Shown: one piece after another, positions 1-11,900 of the stretch
Numbering within the stretch: position 1 is the first letter of the stretch
Layout of the letters: each line of letters begins with the position of its first letter
DNA from: Ampelomyces quisqualis
Taxonomy: Eukaryota; Ascomycota; Dothideomycetes; Pleosporales; Phaeosphaeriaceae
DNA length: 64,000 nucleotides
Direction of reading: 5' to 3'
Assembly (NCBI GenBank): GCA_018398575.1
Contig: JAGTXZ010000011.1
Location: 1,550,001-1,614,000 of the forward strand
Position numbers and translations under genes: made by a program
Notes under the pieces: model-generated
Seen by the model: only the letters and a program-made list of their open reading frames with translations
Databases searched by the model: none
Told to the model about the DNA's origin: nothing

Positions 1-224
1 CTGATCTGCGGTGTCTGCGTCGGCATCAACGGAAGCAGCGCGGCCCTGGCAGACGCCGCGGACCCATCCTTGTGAGCCGCAACGTCGTCTGTCTACCGCC
101 ATGACGTGCTAACAGCTATAGATTCGTCAAGATCCTCACCATTGAGATCTTCGCTGCTATTCTTGGCCTGTTTGGCCTCATCATCGGTTTGCTTATGCAA
201 AGTAACGCAAAGGATTTCGAGTGA
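1..224 (+). CDS. VMA16: V-type H+-ATPase proteolipid subunit c'' (Vma16), C-terminal part only
   Basis: This is the 3' end of a gene that begins left of the window. Exon 1-71 is open from base 1, an intron lies at 72-121 (GTGAGC donor, GCTAAC branch, TAG acceptor), and the last exon is 122-224. The joined product reads LICGVCVGINGSSAALADAA then DPSLFVKILTIEIFAAILG and ends in a hydrophobic helix and a short KDFE tail. This is the end of the c'' proteolipid rather than c or c': those lack the AALADAADPSLF loop. The Glu in the ILTIEIF helix lines up with the proton-carrying Glu known in yeast Vma16. The subunit forms part of the membrane c-ring that pumps protons into vacuoles and other acidic organelles. 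Only about 57 residues are visible. The splice is needed for frame and restores the family pattern exactly. Confidence 0.9.
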
Positions 225-545
225 GGCGCTGTGGTTTTTGCGCAGCCAAACGCCGAGAAGCGTGTCGCGAGGTCGCTGCTTCAAGGCCTCAGTCGTGCGT
301 GGAAGCAAAATCACCAGGAGGCTATCAATGGGAGGGCGGCGTTGAGATTGTACCATGTACATAAGAGTCACCGCTTGTACAATGCGTGTATCATGAGCGA
401 GCATAGGCGTGTCATACCAATTTTGGGTTAGATATCTAGCAATTCACTGGCCTTGGAAGCTGCATACTGCTGAGCACGTCGAACTGCTGGTCCGTGCGTC
501 CACGTACATTTCCAGCTTGCATAGCTCCAGAGCTTCCCTCATTAC
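225..545. other. intergenic, 3' flank of VMA16 and 5' flank of cnxE
   Basis: About 320 bp between two same-strand genes. I see short open frames on both strands but none with protein-like composition or a recognisable motif. It presumably holds the VMA16 3' UTR and the cnxE promoter. Confidence 0.5.
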
Positions 546-2824
546 ATGTCATTATTTCGGATCAATTCTACCACAATGAGCCAACGTGGCAGCAAGTTGA
601 AGGCTGCGATTCTCATCGTCTCTGATACTGCTTCGAATAATGCATCCACTGATGAATGCATTCCGATCCTTACTGACGTCTTCGGTACTGTGGGCGACAA
701 CCAATGGGAAGTGACCGAAACCGGCATCGTACCGGATCATGTCCTTGCAATCCAAAAGTCTGTCCGCCGCTGGACAGACTCTCATGAGCCCGTCAACTTG
801 ATCGTGACTTGTGGGGGCACAGGATTCGCGACCAAAGATGTGACGCCTGAGGTGCGTGCTTGACGACAAAGCGTGCGAAGACGACTAACTAACATGAGGA
901 AGGCGATCACCTTGCTCCTCGACAGACATGCTCCAGGGCTTGTGTGAGTGTTAGATATACCTGAATTATCAGAGAACTGACCTGCATAGCCATGGCATGC
1001 TCACAAGTTCATTCGCGGTAACACCTTGTTAGTCTATCGCCATTTTCTCAAACTAATTCCCTGACGCTGTGCAGTTGCACTCATGGCAAGGCCTGTGGCT
1101 GGCGTTCGCAAGCATACACTCATCATAACATTGCCTGGCTCGCCAAAGGGTGCGAGGGAGAATCTTGAAGCTGTTCTCAAGTTACTTCCCCATGCTTGCA
1201 TCCAAGCAGCTGGCGCTGATACCAGATTGTTGCACATTGGTGGTGTGGAGAGGCTTGAGAAAGAAGCAGGTGTGTCGCCAGGAGTTGCTGCAACAGGTAT
1301 TCGAGCATTTCTGGTATGTCTACGAACTATGTGCTGATTTGCGAAGGAGCGGCAACAGGGCATGTACACTCTCACGGCCATGGGGGTCATGCGGGACCGC
1401 GAGCTCATACAAAGCCAGAGGAGCGGCCTCGATCTAATGATCCTACCGCAGGACCCACACGCAGGTATCGATCATCTCCATACCCGATGCTTGCAGTTGA
1501 CGACGCTCTCAAGCTTATCGCTGAGCAGACGCCGACTCCTACTACGCAGGAGGTGCCGGTAGATATGAAGCTTGGAGGTTCTGTTCTGGCTGAAGACGTC
1601 AAAGCCGCCGAGTCTGTTCCTGCTTTTCGTGCCAGCACCGTGGATGGATATGCCGTTAAGATACCGTCTACTGGTAGTTTCGAGAAGGGTGTCTATCCAG
1701 TGACCATCATCTCGCATGCTCATGCAGGAGTGGTAAAAGAGCTCAAAGACGGTGAAATTGCTCGTATCACAACCGGCGCACCTCTCCCCCCGGGTGCTGA
1801 TGCTGTTGTGATGGTGGAAGACACGGTATTGAAAAGCCAGACCGACGATGGGCAGGAAGAGAAGGAGATTGAAATCCTCACGGACGAGATAAAGTCAGGC
1901 GAGAACGTACGCGAAGTGGGGAGCGATGTCAAGGAAGGCGACACTATCTTGAGAAAGGGAGAAGGCCTTACTGTCCTAGGGAGTGAGTTTGGTTTGCTGG
2001 CATCAGTGGGCGCAAAAAGAGTCTCGATTTACAGGAAGCCGATCGTTGGCGTACTCAGTACGGGCGACGAGATCATCGAACACGGCAGAGATGGTCCGTT
2101 GCAGCTGGGTGAAGTCAGAGACACAAATCGTCCAACGCTCCTCACAGCAGTGAGAAGCCATAGATTCGAGGCCATCGATCTCGGTATTGCTTCAGACAAG
2201 TATGCTACCCATCCTGACATGCAGAGCGATATACTAATAGCAGAAAGGCCCGGCAGCCTGGAGCAAACACTTCGCGACGCGCTGCGCAAGTGCGACATGA
2301 TCATAACATCTGGCGGCGTCTCCATGGGCGAGCTCGATCTCCTGAAGCCCACCATTGAGCGCTCCCTCGGTGGTACAATCCATTTTGGCCGCGTCAACAT
2401 GAAACCCGGCAAGCCCACAACATTCGCCACTGTCCCTGTCAAAGACGATAAAGGGCACCGCGTCGACAAGGCCATTTTTAGCTTGCCCGGCAATCCTGCA
2501 TCTGCCGTGGTCTGCTTCCACCTCTTTGTGCTGCCGTCGCTGCATCAGCAGGCCGGCATTAAACCACGAGGGTTGCCGAAAGTCAAAGCTGTGCTGGACG
2601 AAGATATTCGGATGGACAAGGGACGACCCGAGTATCACCGTGCGCTCGTCGTAGCCAAAGACGATGGCCTCTTGTACGCAACCTCGACGGGAGGGCAGAG
2701 GAGCTCGCGCATTGGCAGCTTCAAAGGCGCGAATGCGCTGCTGTGTATGCCGCAGGGCGAAGGCAGCCTGAAGACAGGCGCAAAAGTCGACGCGCTGCTC
2801 ATGGGCAAATTGGGCGGGATTTGA
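546..2824 (+). CDS. cnxE: Molybdenum cofactor biosynthesis fusion protein (MoaB/Mog + MoeA, gephyrin/CnxE type)
   Basis: Five exons: 546-851, 903-943, 990-1027, 1075-1296 and 1359-2824; phases agree and give 690 residues. The N-terminal MoaB/Mog-like domain carries GGTGFATKDVTPE and LPGSPKGARENL and adenylates molybdopterin. A His/Gly-rich linker (HVHSHGHGGHAG) follows. The MoeA-like domain has VLSTGDEI, TSGGVSMGELD, NMKPGKPTTFA and SLPGNPASAVVCFHLF; it inserts molybdate. The product supplies Moco for enzymes such as nitrate reductase and xanthine dehydrogenase in the cytosol. The fusion order (Mog-like first, MoeA second) matches fungal CnxE and animal gephyrin; the plant protein Cnx1 has the reverse order. 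An in-frame ATG at 576 has a better context (ACAATGA) and may be the true start. The last donor could be GTATTC at 1297 or GTGTGT upstream in the same phase, so about ten linker residues are uncertain. Confidence 0.93.
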
Positions 2825-3715
2825 TATCTGAGCCATGATCGTCGTGCGAAAGCACAAACAACCAACAATAACTCCAAGAAATATGGAAACCTCCCGCCCC
2901 CCGCGCCCCCCAAACTCGAGACACACTTGACACTTTCTATACCCAGGCTCCCCCAGTTCCAACGTCGCCCTCAGCACATGCATGTTCCCAGCATCTCCAC
3001 CTGTCCCTCCGCCCGCACCTTTTCCTTCGCAAACCCGCCGCTGCCAACCAACGTCGTGCAACAATCCTACCTACCAATGCCCAACAAAGCGCGCTGCAAA
3101 TACCCACGTTGCACAAGCAGCCCCTCATCTCCACATCCTCATGCAAGGTCCGCGTTATGCCGCGTGGCTGTATATAACCGTGCAACTCCCCTTTGTCAAT
3201 CATTCGTGCTGTAATGCATGTACTCCGTACAACACGTTTATTTCCGGATACTGCATGCACTCGCGGTTGTTGTTGTTGTTGTTGGAGCAGGCTAGGCTAG
3301 CGCTTTCAGCTTCGTTTTCACCTTGTGTGTGTGTATTGTTTCTACAGCTGCCGCTTCTGGGAGGACTGCGTACTTGCGTCTGTGTTGTCATGTTCGGCGA
3401 GATGGCACGGTAAAGTTTCGCCGGGTTGTGCGGTAGCGGTAGCGAAAGGAGAATATTACCGTAGTGCCGGGTAGTTGGGGGTGTGGGGAAGGGGATCCTT
3501 GTACAGGGCTTTCTTCTTGTCATTGCTATTATTGTTGCTTTCGGCAGTGCGGAATTGTGTTTAACTGGGTAGGATGGATAGATTCCGAGACGCGTGCGGA
3601 TTGGTTGTGCGGTTCATGATGGGCGTTGTGTTTCGGCTGCGTTACAGAACTCATGAGAGGGGGGTGGGTGAACTTGATCAATGTCGAGAAACGTCGACTT
3701 CATCTCCATGCCAGA
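2825..3715. other. intergenic, with a (GTT)n microsatellite
   Basis: C-rich then T/G-rich non-coding DNA. It holds a short GTT repeat at about 3267-3284 and one TACTCCGTAC motif at 3221-3230 (see findings). An open frame continuous with the next gene reaches back to 3626, but its upstream part looks like a 5' leader. No other gene supported. Confidence 0.5.
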
Positions 3716-4936
3716 ATGAAGTCGATTGAGATAGTAGCGAGTTTACTATGCGGGACGGGCGTGAATGCATCGATCCAGCAATGCGCCCATCCACAGCAAC
3801 ACATTCTATCGCGCCAACCGCCGCAATGCCACCACGATAGCTCCGAAAACAATTTGCCCACCATCATCAGCAAGCCTCACAGCCACCCAACATGGTCCCA
3901 CGAACCCTTCTGCCTCTCCCAAAGCGGGAAACGATACTGCGTCCACACGACCGCACACTTCCGCACGCCCCACACTGGTCTGAGCATCATCTCCACGCCA
4001 CCCGCCGCAGAAGCCGTATCCGGCGCCTTTGCATTCACCGCCGCAGCCCGACAAGTGCCCGATGAGTACTCCAGCGTAGTCTCGATCCCAGGAAAAGGCT
4101 TCGGCCTCGTTGCTACCCAACACATACCGCGCGCCACCACCATCTTGCTCGATGCGCCGCGCATCATTGCGTCGGCAGAATTCCCGTCACACTTGGCCCG
4201 CAGACAGGGCAGTCAGCTGTTCGACCGCGCGTTGGCGCAGTTACCACGTGCAGACCGCGAGCTTGTGTTGGGCCTGGATAAGAGCCTTGGAGGATCGGAT
4301 ATGGAGGATATCATGAAGACCAATGCGTTTGCGTGTCAGTTCCATGATGGTGGAGAGGACGAGGCGTACATGTGTTTGTTTCCGAATGTGGCGCGGATTA
4401 ACCATGCGTGTCGACCAAATGCGCATGCAAGGTTTGTGCCTAAGACGCTGTTGATGGAGATCAAGGCGCTGAGGGATATAAGCCCAGGCGAGGAGATTGG
4501 AATTAGTTATGGGCGCGTGGACTTGCAGCAGAAGGAGAGGAAGAAGTTGTATAACCAGGGTTGGAACTTTGATTGTACGTGCGATATGTGCACGGCTTCA
4601 CAATATGACATTGCGGGGAGCGATCAGAGACGAGCGAGATTCGCGCAGTTGAGGAGGAAGTTGGAGAACTTGACGCCTGCTACGTATGATGTACAGCAGA
4701 TTGTGGCGTGGGAAAAAGAGATCATGGAGGTCAGTGCCAAAGAGGGGCTGGACGTGCTGCTTGCTGCAGACTACGAGAGACTCGCATACGTGTACGCAGG
4801 GCATGGTATGCCGAAGGATGCGATGATTTGGGCTCGGAAGGCCAGGGAAATTCTGCTGGAGTGGACGATTGTCGACGGTGGTCCGGACAATCAGGCCCGG
4901 AGGATTGAGAATTTGATAGCAGAGCTAAAGGGTTGA
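3716..4936 (+). CDS. SET-domain protein (fungal SET5/SMYD-like group)
   Basis: Single exon, 406 residues from the ATG at 3716; the frame is open back to an ATG at 3626, but that extension lacks protein-like composition. The N-terminal third has the Cys-bearing pattern HEPFCLSQSGKRYCVHTT followed by GLSIISTPPAA, which I recall from fungal SET proteins that carry a putative signal or anchor sequence. The SET core starts near SIPGKGFGLVATQHI. It shows the substrate and cofactor signature RINHACRPNAHARF (an NHxC variant of NHSC), then GEEIGISYG, and a post-SET cluster CTCDMC that would bind zinc. A lysine methyltransferase activity is inferred from the family; the substrate cannot be told. The C-terminal 100 residues are helical and could be a TPR-like tail, as in SMYD proteins. 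Confidence 0.85.
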   Translation: MKSIEIVASLLCGTGVNASIQQCAHPQQHILSRQPPQCHHDSSENNLPTIISKPHSHPTWSHEPFCLSQSGKRYCVHTTAHFRTPHTGLSIISTPPAAEAVSGAFAFTAAARQVPDEYSSVVSIPGKGFGLVATQHIPRATTILLDAPRIIASAEFPSHLARRQGSQLFDRALAQLPRADRELVLGLDKSLGGSDMEDIMKTNAFACQFHDGGEDEAYMCLFPNVARINHACRPNAHARFVPKTLLMEIKALRDISPGEEIGISYGRVDLQQKERKKLYNQGWNFDCTCDMCTASQYDIAGSDQRRARFAQLRRKLENLTPATYDVQQIVAWEKEIMEVSAKEGLDVLLAADYERLAYVYAGHGMPKDAMIWARKAREILLEWTIVDGGPDNQARRIENLIAELKG

Positions 4937-6345
4937 ACACAGGGCTGATAAGTCGGACCAAAGGCCTTCATAGTTCTTAGTTCGTCAACGGGTGTCTCGA
5001 ACCGTCGCAAGAGTCATGAACATCAATCAGGTTCGGGTCGAACAGAGTGAAGACTTTCAACCTTGAAAGCGGGCCGGACGACCTGCAGGTGTCAGTGCAA
5101 CTTTAATCGAACGTTACTGCCGCAGAAGCACATGTCGACCCAAAGGTCGACAGTGAAAATATTGGCCGAAAGCAAATTGTCGGACCCTTGGCTTTGTCGA
5201 GTATTGGGAACGGTCTGTTCAATAAGCCGTTGACAATTGAGGAAACTCCTCACGTCATCGTCGGGGCAGCAAGGGAGATCGTGTCAGATGCGTTCGGCAC
5301 ACGAGTCTCTTTGGAGCTGTGTGGTGGAGCAGTGATATTGCATGTAGCAAGCTGCAGGTATCCCCGTGCGCGGGCCGCATGACAGAGACGTGAAGCGTCG
5401 TTTGAATCAACGCTTCAAATGATGGATACTCCCAGGAGAGTTGTCGAGGTTTGCGATACTTCTAATCGAGGTGACATGAAGACGAGACGGAGCGTTCGCG
5501 AGGAAAAATCATCCGTAAAGAACGCCTTCAGTCCAGAATGGATGGAGACGATAAGACTTGTCTTTCTCGCTGGCAGGTCCTCCGCGTTGACCAGTCAGTT
5601 GCTGGAAAGGGTCTTCGGGAGGTCGAGAAGCCAGGTAGAAGAGGCTCAAAGCACGTGCCGCACGCTAAACTTTGCGACCAATGACTCCCTTTGCTTCTAC
5701 TTAGTCTTTCAAACCTCAAACTCTCCTTTGCCCTTGGCGCCTCCACCACTAGGTCCATCGTGGTACAGCATTTCGTTTTGCCAGACGCTGACCCTCCGCT
5801 TTGCTGGCTTCCTCCTGCGGCAGATAGCCTCACACAGCCCGGTTAAGCAAATCTTACCAATAACAAAGACATCATTAAGCGCTGGCACCCTTGTTGAAGC
5901 GCGCAGTTCCCATCAAGTCCTTTGACAACCTCTTCGTCAAGGCGACGCTCGAATTGCGGCGCCTCCAGTCCAGTGCTGTACCACCAGCAGTGCAAGTTCA
6001 GGCTGCACGTCCGAGTCAAATCTGCGACTAGTTTGCGTCACCAGGATCTGCCAGTGATTTGCGTACGGGGATGTGCGCACATGCGACCCCGGTTTGATGA
6101 CCATGTTTCATCTGAAGACGAGCAAGCCCTGTCGAGACCTGGCTGCCGAGGGCGGTGGTTGTACAGGGCTACTCGACGCATAACAAATGTAAATAGCGGT
6201 GCCAGTGGTGAGCTTATGTGGTGTTGATAACCGGACTGCATCGCCCTGGATTCTGGCTGCTCAGTGTATATCGTCCAGCTGTCACTCTCCTGTTTCGCGC
6301 TTGTTGCTAGTCGTTCTGTACTCGAGTCACTCCTTTGCCCGTCTA
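4937..6345. other. intergenic, 1.4 kb, no supported gene
   Basis: Several open frames of 60-170 codons occur (for example 5419-5925 on the + strand), but none has a recognisable motif. A stop-bounded + frame at about 5883-6030 has protein-like composition (the stretch PIKSFDNLFVKATLELRRL) but no ATG; it would need an upstream exon I cannot find. It may be a gene relic or chance. Confidence 0.45.
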
Positions 6346-7200
6346 ATGGTCCTGTCTAATATGCATTCTCTTGTCACGTTCCTTTCTCTCTTTGCGGCCT
6401 TGGTCGCTGTCGCTGTCGGCCAGCAGTGCTACCGTCTTGATGGATCCCAACTCGACAACACATTTGCACCTTGCAATCCAAGTGCAAATCGAAGCGGCTG
6501 TTGCGCCACCAACAAAACTACGGGTGCCGATCTCTGTCTAGATAGCGGACTCTGCCTGTCGACAAGCGGGGAGTATACGGGCATGATATGGCAGAATGGA
6601 TGTACAGATCCTACCGGAAGGGGCGTGGGGTGTCCGAAGATATGTCCAAGTAGTACGTTAGAATCGTTGCTTGACATGTTCACCAACTAACCAGTCGCAG
6701 CGGACAGCGATCTGAACTCAGTAAAGGCATGGAACGTTCAGCAGTGTGATTATGGAGTCTACTGCTGTCGAGCGGTGAATGATCGAGGAAGCTGTTGCAA
6801 CAACAATTCTGCACCAACAGCCACAATGTCTTCCATCGGTGCGCTCCAACTACCCACTCCAATCACGAACCCTACCTCAACTCAAGTCGTCGCCACCTCC
6901 GTATCTGCTGGCAGACCATTCGACGCCACCGCCGCTCCTATCGCGAACGACTGCAAGAAGGAGAAGCATCAGACCGCAGTCGTCGGAGGCACCATCGGAG
7001 GACTATTCGGTGCAGTCATCGTCGGTCTAGTAGGCGCAATGTGGTGGATGTACAAGCGGGAGAAACGCCAGCGCAAGCTCAAGGAGCACTACGAAGAGCA
7101 GTTCTCGCAAACGGCGGCATACCGAAGGGCCGTCGCATCGACTGTTTCGCTCATGGGCAGCGAGATGGAAGACATGAAGAATACGTCGAGCGAGGCGTAG
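6346..7200 (+). CDS. Cysteine-rich single-pass (type I) membrane protein, function unknown
   Basis: Two exons, 6346-6652 and 6701-7200 (intron GTACGT...TCGCAG, 48 bp), 268 residues. A signal peptide ends near VAVAVGQQ; a second ATG at 6361 would also work. The ectodomain has paired cysteines (SGCCATNKTTG, YGVYCC, RGSCCNN) and a Ser/Thr/Pro-rich stalk. A helix at about residues 195-219 (VVGGTIGGLFGAVIVGLVGA) is followed by a basic stop-transfer run (YKREKRQRK) and a 50-residue cytoplasmic tail. This layout is common in fungal surface proteins of unknown role, sometimes called mid2-like or WSC-like by shape only; I see no WSC motif. Frame and Cys spacing continue across the splice, which supports the intron. 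Confidence 0.85.
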
Positions 7201-8901
7201 CGTATAGCCACGTTCTATTTGTCACGAGTCTTTTTTGTTGCATTCACGGTTCACGATTGGGTCGGTTTAGGGGCTGCGTTTGGGGGCTTAGCGATACATT
7301 TCAGTTTCTGGTCGAGGATTACTTCTTTTGTTGAGCGAATACCCTTTACCTGCGACATGATTCGAAGCCTTTGGCAACACGCTACTTCTTTTTATTTGCT
7401 CTATCATGAGCTCACTCACAATCTTTACATCGCCGGCGGAGATATGTGACGTGTATGTACTGTTCTACCTCATCCATATTGTCGTGAAGTAAGTAAACGC
7501 ACCTCAGGATCCGTCTTACATACCAGCCACTCGAACAGTGCGACAAAACCCATCGACTTACCACGACTCGAGCACAAACACAGCTTCGCAAACACGCAAC
7601 ACCTCCGAGCGCCACCTTGATGCCGCGAGCACGACAACCGCAAAATTCCATGAAAGTATCATAGTCCCTCACACCAAACAGCTCTTCTTGCCAACCATCC
7701 AATCTTCCATTTCCCCTCCCAAAACAGCCCTCACACGTTCAAATCACCACGACCATCATTCTCGTCGCGGCATTATACCCCGCACGCCCATTCTCCAACA
7801 CAAGAAGAAAAAAACACTCATCCCACGCCAACCACCCAACAACCCACACAACCCCATCAGCGAACCCACCTCCTCACCAGCAAGCACAACCTCACACAAG
7901 AATCTACCCCTCACTCGCGCCGACAAACGAACGAAAAAAAAAAAAGTCACGCATTCCCAAAATCTGTCTCCGTACTTACATATCCTAATCCCTATCTCCC
8001 CCCTCCCTCCCCCCCGCGAGTCCACAACTAACTCACCCCACCCCAACCATGTACGAAAAACCACAGCAACGAGCCCGTCGACCAACATGTCCAGCCAAAT
8101 TGTTTTCGCCCGCTTTCCCGAGCGGGTTTTTTCCTTCGACATGGATGTTTGGCGTGCAGTGCATGTATGAACGTGGCGCAGTGGCGTGATGCAAACCAAA
8201 AAAAAAAACACGATTTGAGCAAAAGAACGACAGTCGGAGTTTGAAAGTTTGGGGGGGGGGGAAGGGGGGGGCGGGAGGGGGGACGGGGGAAAAAAGACAG
8301 TGTAAATGGCAGTCAGTGTAGTGAGATTGCATGCGGATGTCGTAATTGTACCATTATGGGTGAAGGCTTGATTGTCAATACCTGGTGGAAACACGGCATG
8401 GGCAATTGATCACCATAAAATAGGGCCGATAGATTTCCGGTGGATGTTATTAGCAGTACAAGGAGCATATCTGATCGCTCTATATCCCGTTCCCCCATTC
8501 ATCGCATCTCCCTATCATCCATCATCGATCTGCGTCTTCGCAAGCAGTGAGACACGGAGAACTTGGAAACAATGTCAAACACGGAGTCACAAAACAGGTC
8601 CGAGAGTGAAGTAAAAGGTGAGAGTGCCGCTTCCTCCTCACTTGAAAAAGTGCAGACAATGTGATCCACCAGATCGTTGTGGTACAGAGTCGCAGGGTGT
8701 GCTGGGAATGAAGAGAAAAAGTGGAAAAATTGAGCATGCTATATAGCCTCCACGAAATCGAGCCTAAGCGCCGTGTAGGGATCTCTGTTGACAAAGTCTT
8801 GTTTCTGCAGAGGCTAACAATGTGTCGAGTGTAGTGTCTTCCAGTCGTCGGTTAATACTGGTACTTCAATCCAATTGTTTCATGCCGAATGGGCAACAAA
8901 A
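7201..8901. other. intergenic between convergent genes, with homopolymer runs
   Basis: The genes on both sides end here, so this is shared 3' flank. It contains an A run near 7935-7946, an A run near 8200, and a strongly G-rich stretch at about 8250-8289 with four or more G tracts. Overlapping open frames on both strands reflect low complexity rather than genes. Confidence 0.5.
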
Positions 8902-11900
8902 CTAGTGAACTGGAGCAGCTGCACGCCTTGCCCAGGTAGTTGCTTGATGGGCTGGGGTAGTACCGGGGGTTGAGCGGTTGTTGTTGGACCAGGCGTTTGT
9001 AGGAGTTGGACGTGATGAGCTACTCGGGCGATCGGTTTGGCCTTGCTGCGACGGCTTTCGTGGGCGATCTTTCGAGCCACTAGGATTAGCACCACTCGGC
9101 ACAGTGCTGTTGCGCTTCTGTTTGTTGTGCTGATTGCTCATTTTCGGGCCGCGGCGACGAGGCATCGATTTAGTGATGCCGTCACGCATATTCGTGATAC
9201 GGATAACGACCTCAATCCTTTGGGCGGATCGCTCATGGTCAAAGGCTTCGAGCCGGCGCTGTGTAAAAGGGTTCTCGATCTTCTTGAAGCGCACGAGTAC
9301 AGGGTCATCTATAAGCGGTGCTTTGGCTACTGGCTCATTCGCTGCTCGGTGCGAGACCTTGGACAGCTTTACCGTGGGCAATGAGCCGAATTCTCTATCC
9401 TCAAAGAGAACTTCGGTACCCTTCCGGGTGAGTGCATCCCTTCCACGATCGTTTGCGAAGTTGCGCTTAGCAGGAGCATTGGGCAAGGAGACAGTAGCTG
9501 ATCCAGCGTTACCACGCACATCGAGCGCCGCCTTGGAAGAAGCGGCGACAGGCAACGATCTTGGCTTCGAAGGAGTGGTTGGTACTGCTGCCATTGTGGT
9601 CCGGTTGCTCGCGGCTTGTGCAGCCTGTGCAGGTGAGGTACCTGGCTTTTCCAGAAGCTTGTTGAAGCGAGCCTGCCATTCCGGGTTCATAGCCAACGGA
9701 CGGGCACCTAGACCATGGTTGCCACGTGGTGGCATACTTACAAGGGCTTCAGCTGGCGCAGCTTCTCCAACAGCAGCCGGGGGTAGTCGCACGACAGGCG
9801 ATGGCTTAGGTAGCTTCACCATTGGCTGGCCGTTGCTTCCAGTGAAAGCAGGATGCGTCTCGGTCTCTGGTGGCGGGGGTGGAGAATCTGCCTTGCTAGT
9901 CGCGGTCATTGTTGGCTGTGAGATCTCAATTGATCGAGGGAAGAACCGCGAGGCGCGGGGTCCGGTGGCTTGCTGCAACGGAGGGCCTTGCGCCATTGTC
10001 TGCTGCGGTGATGGACCATCGTGGCCCAATTTGACGGCTTCATCCTTCTTAGCACTGCTGCCGCCAATCTTATCATGCATGGTGGTCTGCGCCTGGCCGA
10101 GCTGGTCTTTGTATGTCTCCTGCATCTCTGGTCGGAATACCTCACCGCCAAGGCGTTCCAGGTCTTGTCGAGTCTTCAGAACCAGATTACGGTCATCTTG
10201 GGCGATATGGGCCGCGAAATTACCCCAGCCTTTACCTGGAGGTGGCGCAATGGGACCAGGCCGAGCAGCGGCGCCTGCCTGTGCTGGCAACGGCCCTGCT
10301 TGGGCATGCATAGGTTGTGGTACGGGAGCACTGTTCGCGGGGTGGGAGTGAGGCAACTTGGGTGCAATATTCAGGCTTGCAGAGGCTGCTGCAGTTGATG
10401 GTGGTTGTACCGGCAGCTGTTGCTGAGAAGAAGAGCGAGGGTGACTGCGGTCGTACGCGGAACCAAAAGTTCCATTACCAAGCGCTCGGTCCTTTGTTGG
10501 CGGCGGTCCCCAGACTTGCGATGTCCACCCACGAGCTGGCTGTGCGGTGGCAGGCTGCCAATTACTTGGCGTGGCCTGTGACCTAGGTCCCGATGGTGCA
10601 ACGCCTTCTGATTGGTTGCCTGTACACTTTGATTGCTCACCCGTCTGCCTTGCTTTCTCGGAGTCGCGGGTGAGGTTGTCGAACGGCTGTGCGGGTTGTT
10701 GGCCATGTGAAGGTACATGTCTTGCCTGGTTCTCAGTCTGTGCTTTCGTATGTGAGGGACTGTGCGCAGGCTCCATTGGTGCCACAGGCGGCGACGCTTT
10801 CTTGACTGGTTGGGCATGGTGGACCTTCATCATGCCGTACTGAGCAATCTCCCCATCGACTGTGGGCACCGGTGGCTTGGGCGGCGAGTGAACATTGGCA
10901 GGTGTAGCCTTGTCTTTCCTGGGTGATCGCTCCCGAACTTGCGAGGGTGGTTGCTCCTTGACCTTTGGAGGACCCATGGCAGCCAGCCGCTTAGCAAGAC
11001 GCTCCTTCCTCTCAGCTTCTTCCTTTTCCTCCGCTTCTCGCTCCTGCTGTTTCTTGAGGCGAGCGCGCTCAATCTTATCGGCCATGAGGCGCTTCTGCAC
11101 TTCGACAGGGTCTTCGGCAGGTGGTGCAGCGACTGGAGTAGGTAGATCTTGAGCGCCGGAAGAGGCCGCGGAGCCGAATGGTGAAGCTGGGTGTGCATTG
11201 GCAACATTGGGAGAAATTGTTTGTGCAGCAGACGGGTGCCGGGATGGTGCAGACTCCACGGGATCCGCGCCATTGACAGAGTGCGATCCTCGGCGATCGA
11301 TACTTACAGGTCCAGTGGGCATGTCCGGTGGGCGCCTGTCCAAGGACATCCGCCGGCCGTTGCCTCCGCTGACATTGGAAGAGTTCCGTCTCCTGCCCCA
11401 TGTTTGTCCGTCGCCGCTTGCCCTTGATGTCTGGAATGCGGCAGAAGGCTCTGCTGGGCCGCCGTCTTGGGAACGTCTTTGCAGAACAGATGGCTGCTGT
11501 CGGAAGTTTTGCTCACGTACTGAGCCTCGTCGCATGTCGTTGTTAACGGGCTCATAGCGGCCGCTCTGCGAGTTGAACAATTCAGGTCGTGTACCACGGT
11601 CATCACGCCAAGCACGGTTGAAGTCGTCTGGCGCTATTTCTTTCGCTGGGAGTGAAGACATGGGTTCGTAGCTATACGAATCTCGCTGCGAGTATCGCTG
11701 TTGAGGCTGCTGCTGTGCTGGGGGGTTGATCGGAATGGGAGGTAATTTTTCCACTGGTGGTAGTACTGCCCATGGAGACCTTTTCCCCGAGTCTGATGGC
11801 TTGGTCACCAGAGTTGGCTTTTCCGGTTGTCCTTTCAGTACAAGGCTCGACTTTCCAGTCGCAGGCTGTACGTGCGCGCCTGGCTTCAAGATGGTCTTTG

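Noticed and set aside
5419..5925. 168-codon plus-strand open frame between the SET gene and the Cys-rich membrane protein gene
   Set aside because: Composition is irregular, it has no motif, and the opposite strand is also open over 5528-5833. I treat it as a chance frame.
5883..6030. Protein-like segment containing PIKSFDNLFVKATLELRRL
   Set aside because: No start codon and no upstream exon that joins in phase could be found.
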